A stretch of DNA of 64,000 bases from Chrysoperla carnea (lineage: Eukaryota > Arthropoda > Insecta > Neuroptera > Chrysopidae), in NCBI RefSeq assembly GCF_905475395.1, contig NC_058341.1, positions 31,573,501-31,637,500 of the forward strand. Reading direction: 5' to 3'. A program made the position numbers and the translations under genes. The notes below the pieces were generated by a model, which saw only the letters and a list, made by a program, of their open reading frames with translations, made no database searches and had not been told where the DNA came from. Below are positions 56,901-64,000 of the stretch, piece by piece (position 1 is the stretch's first letter; each line of letters opens with the position of its first letter).

Positions 56901-59900
56901 TACTATCCTTATTTTTAACATTTTTGAATTATATAATTATTATTTAATGAACTATTTGGACTACCATGTAGTTAGTCATCATCAGTATAAATTAGTTGAT
57001 AATAATTACTCTTATAGTGTATGTTACTCGTTGCTAATTTGGTGACGGTCTATATACTGGCGGTTTGGTGTGTGCACAATTTATACTTTTCCAAATATCT
57101 AAAAATTGTGACGTTGGCTAAGTAGCTTCTCGATAGACCTGATTTTGACACTTAAAAATAAAAAGTTAAAATTACAAATCAAAAATAAATTATGAAAGTA
57201 AATAATTGTTCAATTTCAAAATCTATCATTAATTCTAAAATTTCTACTTTAACTTTGCAATTTTTATTAAATCTGAATTAACGAATAACATACACTATAA
57301 GCGAAATTACGATTAGCTAATTCATACTGATGATGACTACATCGCAGTCGAAATATTTATATAATACAAAAATTGATACAGGAAATTGGAAAAAATCGAA
57401 ATTTAATTAAAAAATCCAACTTTTCTCATTTATTATCTTTGATAATATTTGTTTTATATACATTTTATTCGCTTTTTAAAAATCTATCCAACGATAATAA
57501 ATTCATAATGAACGAAAGGCGGTAGATTTATATGAGTTTTTTAAATTGCGGATTACGGGCATGACGAAATTATTAGGTTTTTTGGCAAAATAACTTTAAA
57601 ATTTAATAAATTGGTCATCCTTTGGGTCTAGTTTAATTGGTACCGTGATCGCAATACTTTAGGTATTTAAGAAGTACTCATCAAATTCATGAGTACATAC
57701 TATTTTTTATTATTTATTTATTTTATTACCGTCTGATCGATTAATGCTTCTGTATCAATTACTACGTCATCTGTTTGAGAACTAATGTCATCTGAACTAC
57801 CATAATTTGCAATCTTATTTTCCATTTTTCTAGATCCATTATGTTGTTGAGTACCATGCTAAAAATTTTGAAACTCTGGTTAGAATAAAACTGCTTAAAA
57901 TATTTTAATTGATTCTTGCTGTTATTTACTTAAAACAAAAATTTGTTGGATCGACATATATTAATCTAACATAATAGTTAAAAATTGATTTACCTTACTT
58001 CGAGGTGAAGCGCAATATACATCTGTTGGATTCACAACTAAAAATAGAAATAAAATAAATCCAAATATTCCCATTATCAAACCGGGAACCATAAACGATA
58101 AGGCCCAATCAGATTCTACATAATCGGCTGCAATTAATGTACCTGTTAAAAAGAAACAATTTTATTAATATAAAATTAACCTTGAAATAATTTTAATTCG
58201 ACGGTCAATGTTGCATTTTCGTTTTAATCAAAAGGATATTGACTCAAAAAATAAATCATAAAATATATATATGGTGGTCATAGCGCTAGTAGTGGGAATT
58301 TAATCGAAGTTAAATAAATTGTTACCGGCTAATTTTTTTGAATATTCATTTTCGAATAATTTTTCTCAAAAAATAGCCGCCATACTGTCGCAAAAACGCC
58401 GTGTTGCGGTAGAATTTTAGGCCACCGGAAAAGCCATGGCATGATGATTTTCATAATAATGAAATTTATAAATGATTGGTTATAAAATAAAAATAGCCTT
58501 TAAAAAATAATATTAAATCTATTACAAGTTTTTCTGCAATTATGCCCCAACAACCAGCGTTGTCATCACCATTTTTCTTTTAATAATTACGTAAATGTAA
58601 CAATTGCACAAACTATCTATTTTGTTTCATACCGACAATGTTTCCAATCGATGTATGAGAATTCCATATTCCATAAATTAATCCTCTTTTACCCTCGCCA
58701 AACCAGTTACCAACGACAGTTACAACACCCGGCCAACCGGTTGTTTGAAAAATACCAGCAAATATCTATGTAGAAGAAATTTTTGGAAATTATAAATAAC
58801 ATAATGCAACTAATACAAAAGCCAGTGGTAAAATATTTGTAAAATTATTTCAACCTTCTAGAATTACGATAACAGGCTCAAACTGATATTAAACCATAGT
58901 AATTTGCAAAATATTGTGCAAAGGTAAGAACGAACTGTCCAATAAAAACATAGTCATTCCACAAACCATTGCTTTCTTTTAAGATTTAAGCATACTTATA
59001 ACTGCCATATTGACTGCTTGACGTAAAATTTACATAGCTAGATACAAACTTTTAAGTGTACTCTTTACGATCATTCTATTCCCTAGAAAAATTTCGTCTA
59101 ATAAATCAGTTTGTGGCAGATTCAAAAAATTTTCAATAATTCCTGCGTCAGGCGGCGGTTGGAATACAGTTACAAATATTATTTAACTAGCTGTTATACC
59201 AAATTTTTAGAAAATTTAAAATACCTGTACAATAATAAAATAGCTCAAACTGTGTATATTGTATGATTTTGCAATGCCAAATAGATAACTAAATATGCCA
59301 GAAAAAAGCATTCCCAATGATAAAAAATATCGTAAATTAACACGTTCGGCAACAAATCCAGACATAAACATTGCAATTGCATAAGCAAACAAAAATGCTG
59401 AATCTAATGTTCCAAGTAAAGCTTGAGCATTATTTGCATCTAAAAAAAGTAAAAAAAAATGTGGTCTTATTAATAAAAATTTAGTTTTTGACATATCTCT
59501 GGCGGCGTAATCAAAAAGTAGTGAGTAATAAGTTGTGAGTAATTGTAAAGTTCGGAAGGAGTGTCTAAGTGTGCATTTTAAAAAGTGAATTCGAAAAAAA
59601 ACAGTGAATTGATAACTGATTAGTTATTAAGTATTTGCAATTTAGATCTGTGCAGAAAATTTAGATCAAGAAAATGATAGTTCATTTATTTATCTATCTC
59701 ATAGTAATTAAAGTAAAGAAAATCGTCGACAAAAAGAGAAAACTGGGACTTTAGCAGAAAAAATAAAATTATTCGTCGTTTATCAAATCGCGAATAAAGA
59801 TTGTAAATAAAATAATGCATGCTTTTAGGTGCTTACCAAATGGTGCCCAATCACACCACGTATTCATCTCATCGGGTGAAATAACCGATGGGGGCGTTAA

Positions 59901-61750
59901 ACTTGAACAGTTTTGATTGAGAACTCCTTTTACAACAGAAATTGATTTTCTGGTCATATGATAGCACATATATGCTAAATAAGTTAAAACTAATACGCTC
60001 GTTCGGTAACTGAAATAATAAAGAAAATCGCAAATTAAAACATTATCAAATTGGAATCGATTCAAGTTTTTCCTTCTGAAAAATAACACCAAGATGGAAA
60101 TTATTAAAATACTCCTTGATAGTAAATAATTTAAAAGTTATATCTGTTTGTGACAGTTCCTAAGCTGAGCTTAATTTTCGGTTGGGGTCGAAAAGCGGCG
60201 AAATTTTGTAACTTTTGTCATTTTTTTCCGTACCTCCAAACCATGCATTTTATGGAAAACAACCATCTTAACCAAATTAAAGGAGAACAAATGAACTCTA
60301 ATTCTATATGTACTAATAGAGTTGGTTGAACAGATGGCTATAAATTGTTTCTTATTCATCCTTTCTAAATGATGATCATAGATAGCACAATGGAATGACA
60401 AAAAAACAATTTTAATTTTTTTTTATATCTTTATAAATTATAGCTCATGTATTATTCTGGTGTATAAGCTATATTATTGTAATTCAAATTCATTCGATAG
60501 TTTTTGCTTGAAAGCGTAACAAAGTCATTTTGGTTTTTATAATATAAAAAACTAACCCATAAAAAAATAAGTTTTTTTCACTCCCTTTTTTTTTTTTTTT
60601 GATTGTGACCACGAGTCTGCCCGCAAAATTTCAGCTCGATTGAATCACGGGAAAAGGGTTAAAATCGATCCAAAGTTTTTTCGACAGACTAGCAGAGACT
60701 ACGAGTTAAAATAAAAGGAGTAAAATTAGGAAGATATAGGGATAGGATTGGTATCCAGCTAGCATTACTACCAATCCCGACAAATCTCGGTCCCATTCAC
60801 TAGCAGATTTGTTCACATAGAAATGAACAAATCGATAGTATACTGGACAAAAAAAACATTGGTTTTTGCTAGAAAATTAATTAACCAATGCAAACTATGC
60901 ATCAAATTTTACTGATTCCGATTATCAATGGACATTCACTTAAAATACTACTTTTTGATCAAGAATAAGTCATCCGTCGCGTCGGTATTTATTATAGAAG
61001 CGCGACTTAAGTATCATTCATTTGGCAAGGCCAAGCAAAGATTGGTGAGATAATTCAAACTTAAATTTCAATCTCGGGAAATAATTTAATTTAAGAACAT
61101 AATTTTAAAAACATTTCAATGATTATTTCGTAAGTGACATTTGAGATTAGTGATATTCAAAGTTTTTGACGGCACAATTATTTTTAGTTTAATGACAGAT
61201 CTCCTGAATGAGATTGTATTGACTACTAACATTCAAAATACATGTAACATGTATAAAATTACCAAAAACCACCAGTTGCACGCGATTATTTCGAGATCAA
61301 GGCTAACTTAAATTTAATTATATTTTAGAAATAAAATTTTATCTTTTCAAAATAAAAGATACTATTATAAAAATTTGTGATAAGGATATGACACTGAAAT
61401 ATGTTTTATATTTAAAAACGAAGAATGTCACACAAATTAAAATAATGTTGATGAATTTTGTACAATTAATCATTGTTAATTCTTAAAGTTTGGAGATTTG
61501 TTTGGAATTTTTTAGTAAAAATATGTTTCTCTCGACTTTGAGTTAGCACTGCGGCAGCTCTAATAATTTTTAAAGCTATTATAATTGTTTTCTATTGAAA
61601 TATCTAATTAAAGAGTAATTAAAAAAAACTAACTTACCATAATTCTCGGTTAAATGTGACTCTAGGAAAACAAAACCTTTGGATTTTTTGAATACATATA
61701 ATTCCAAGAGGAACATCATATTCTCGATAAAAATAACTTGGTGAACTCAT
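53929..61750 (-). CDS. SLC37-family sugar-phosphate/phosphate exchanger
   Basis: Nine exons on the minus strand: 61638-61750, 59837-60009, 59225-59439, 58633-58765, 57994-58142, 57730-57858, 55584-55785, 54821-54969 and 53929-54297, about 543 residues, in phase. Closest by eye to SLC37A1/A2-type glucose-6-phosphate exchangers of the ER membrane. Marks in order: [63 protein letters not shown] and [11 protein letters not shown], a hydrophilic central loop (exon 6 and the start of exon 7), [37 protein letters not shown], then [20 protein letters not shown] and [20 protein letters not shown]. Typical MFS twelve-helix length with a slightly extended central loop. The start [17 protein letters not shown] lies in a short first exon. 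Introns contain repeats, including the paired hammerhead-like copies. Confidence 0.93.
56850..57480. mobile_element. Hammerhead-like small elements, inverted pair (copy D)
   Basis: Left arm (about 56930-57060) carries the core on the minus strand (CTGATGATGACTAAC) plus GTTACTCGTTGCTAATTTGG. Right arm (about 57285-57455) carries CTGATGATGACTAC on the plus strand, then GGAAATTGGAAAAAATCGAA and the family end TTCTCATTTATTATC...GATAATATTT. The two are head-to-head around about 230 bp of unrelated sequence. Both are more diverged than copies A and B. Located in intron 6 of the SLC37 gene. Confidence 0.5.
57318..57366 (+). ncRNA. Hammerhead-ribozyme-like motif, copy D right arm
   Basis: Core CUGAUGA, extra U, stem II GACUAC/GCAGUC with one mispair, GAAA, a possible stem III AUA/UAU with loop UUUA, and A at the cleavage position (AUA triplet). 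Stem I does not pair well. Probably a decayed ribozyme. Confidence 0.25.
60530..60790. repeat. Dispersed-repeat fragment in SLC37 intron 1
   Basis: A T homopolymer (about 60586-60600) followed by GACCACGAGTCTGCCCGC, TTTCAGCTCGATTGAATCAC and AAAAGGGTTAAAATCG resembles the reverse of a LINE 3' end with its poly-A. A small hairpin (GGATTGGTA/TACCAATCC) lies at about 60746-60778. No coding. Confidence 0.35.
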
Positions 61751-64000
61751 TTTTTAAATATGTTTAGAACACTTTTTAGTTAATAAATTTTCATTTTTTT
61801 TAATATGTAAAGATAAAATCGACGTGGAAGACTTGGAATAATAACAAAATACAAAAAAATAACCTCAATTTAGATGAAGTTTTTATTTCTTAAAATTAAT
61901 TATTTAAATTTATGTTACAAAATTATAAAAATTAAATTATATTTAAGTAGATACATTTTTGAGTAGATTTATAACAATAGAACTTAGTTATTAAACACAC
62001 ATTTTAACAAATTACTCATTTGTGTACACAAAAGAGAACTTATAAACGTCAAATATATTATTACATTCGACCAAGTTATTTTTTGTTATAATAATTTTAT
62101 AGTGAGTAAAATAGTTCTCAGTAAGCACCGGCACCTCCTATAACGATAATTCATTTTTCCTTTAAGAAATATAGGGTGCAGTGTGCGCGGATACAACTAA
62201 ACTAAAAGCAGTTTATCCATGACTAAAAGTGAGCTCTCAATTCGCTCGAACATATACAAGTATTTATTTAATCTACTGTACAATGTACATGCTTTACTTG
62301 TACCAGTACCATATGCATATAATAAATAATATGCACAAGAGGCTTCATTTGTGTTAACATTAAAATACACATACACCACATACAGATCCAAAACTAGCGT
62401 GACATAAAAGATACGAGACGAAATTCTAAGAGTTACTTTTCTTTTAAATTTTGCTATCCAATGTCCATTCACGCCATAGGACTTCTTATTTATTTGGGAT
62501 TTTTATAGTAAGCAAAGTAGTAGTTAGTAGAAATAAAATTTTTAAATTACAATCGATAATTAACTCGAGGCCCTATTTCATTAGAGTCTAGACTGGTCTC
62601 ATAATGAGATAGCCTTTGGACAATCTATGTCAACCCATTCATTTGTTGAGATAACTTCTAACAGTAAATCTACCCTATTCCGATTTACTTTTTTAAAATT
62701 TCACCTTGTACAACACTTTTCGTCGAAGACTTGAAATTTTTAATCGGAGATGCCTGATGAAAATATCTTCTTAAGCACTATGTATCAAAAAGACATATTT
62801 CAAACTTTTTTCTTATAGTTAAGAAAACAAGATCCTTTTATCAAATAAAACGATGGTAAAATATGAAATTCTATTAAAAATTTAAATAATTATTAACGGG
62901 TAAAATTTTCCAATATAGTTATCGATATTATTTTTGAAAAATATTAAATTGTTTTTTGTCCTTTTTTAAATTTATACTTCTTAAATCATTCAAAATCATT
63001 TCAACTTTTATATTATCATAAATTTTTTGTCTATTGATAATAGTTTTATTATTTACGTCCTTAAAAAATATTTATATCATTACAAAGGCATTGTAATATT
63101 GCACAAACGATGCCTCATATCTAGCCTTGATAAGGTAATTTCACATTGACTGATATGCATATTATATGAATCATCCATTCCTACACTAAAATGATGGCTC
63201 AGCTGGGTTCTTCACAGTCTATCTGTATCAATTTGATAATTTATATAATGCTATTTTTTCAGATGTCATAGTCGAATTCCCTTTGATGATGATTGGAAAC
63301 AAAATACTTAAGTAAATAATACGCAAACAACCAGAGTTTTTAGCAATGACTATTCTATAATGTACTATATGCACAAAAATGCATGCCCATTCAATTGTTT
63401 GATGGCTCATTACTAAAAAATCTGGTGGCTTTTATATGATAGACTTTCTAATTGTAAATTTTTTGTTCAACAAAACCTTTGATTTAATACCAAACATGAT
63501 ACTTTTAACAAAAAGCTTGTTTTTATCAGTACCTTTAGAGGTCGGCATATATCCCACCCTATGGAGTTTTGAAGCAAAAATCGTATTGGAATGGTGTCTA
63601 GATGATCAAATTACCTCACATCTTATTTTTTGAAAGCGCGCGTACCTTTACCCAGAGATTATTGGCACTCCAACCCAGTCCATAACTCAGAAACGTTTGA
63701 ATTTGGATCATCCTCCCAATGGAGATTTTTGATCAGGATTCCAAGATCTATAAAATCTCGCAGTATGAGCAAATTTAACCGAGACCTACTTTCCATAAAA
63801 TTAGTGCGGGACTTTTTTCCCTGACATATGGTTTAATGGCTTATAAAATATTTGTCAGATATATAAAATTGTATGTAGGTCTTATGGGCTTGATGTTTTG
63901 TTTAATAATATGATTCTGAATTATTAACTGATACAGAATCCTAGTAATAATTTTATTTTTATTATGATAAACTTTTAGTAAATATAATCTCTTCACATGG
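61751..64000. other. Region upstream of SLC37 to window end
   Basis: Presumed SLC37 promoter just above 61750, then AT-rich sequence. 63420-63830 is somewhat richer in complexity, with open frames on the plus strand that have no homology I recognise and no clear splice sites. Nothing else is supported. Confidence 0.5.

Noticed and set aside
63436-63824. Two adjacent plus-strand frames near the window end as exons
   Set aside because: No homology, no convincing splice sites and no link to the SLC37 gene; left as unassigned.

Overview
The window is AT-rich eukaryotic DNA with many short spliced genes, GT-AG introns full of transposon debris, and proteins that match animal families closely. Gene content (paired SLC22 transporters, eIF4H, MYBBP1A, PEN-2, SLC37) and the repeat types point to an insect nuclear genome. 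I cannot name the order with confidence. Exons were assembled by reading frame, splice-site and phase agreement together with family homology. All seven gene models close without a frame break.

Layout: 2.5-7.3 kb (+) and 14.9-24.3 kb (+) are two tandem SLC22-type organic cation transporter genes. A decayed remnant of a third copy lies between them at 8.6-9.05 kb. 26.9-30.7 kb (-) is translation initiation factor eIF4H. It is divergent from MYBBP1A/Pol5 (+, 31.0-39.8 kb), with 297 bp between the two start codons. 43.1-45.6 kb (-) is an unrecognised nuclear-type protein that ends in a UBZ4 ubiquitin-binding zinc finger split across an intron. 51.9-52.3 kb (+) is the gamma-secretase subunit PEN-2. 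53.9-61.8 kb (-) is an SLC37 sugar-phosphate exchanger.

The rest is intron and intergenic sequence with mobile-element remains. These include a hAT-type MITE with a clean 8-bp duplication, a Helitron-like element carrying a 52-bp minisatellite of heat-shock-element-like decamers, a fold-back mariner derivative beside an exon, LINE and mariner fragments, a satellite-like 316-bp tandem repeat with a TGACGTCA site in each unit, and a cluster of at least four fold-back elements and a tandem duplication between 48.6 and 51.6 kb. The most interesting item is a small (about 260 bp) dispersed element present in several copies. It carries a hammerhead-ribozyme-like core, is flanked in one copy by a 14-bp target duplication, and in two others shows an inverted arrangement reminiscent of Penelope-like elements.

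The genes do not form an operon-like pathway. The functional groupings visible are the transporter pair (plasma-membrane organic ion transport) and the eIF4H/MYBBP1A divergent pair (translation and ribosome biogenesis), which may share a promoter.
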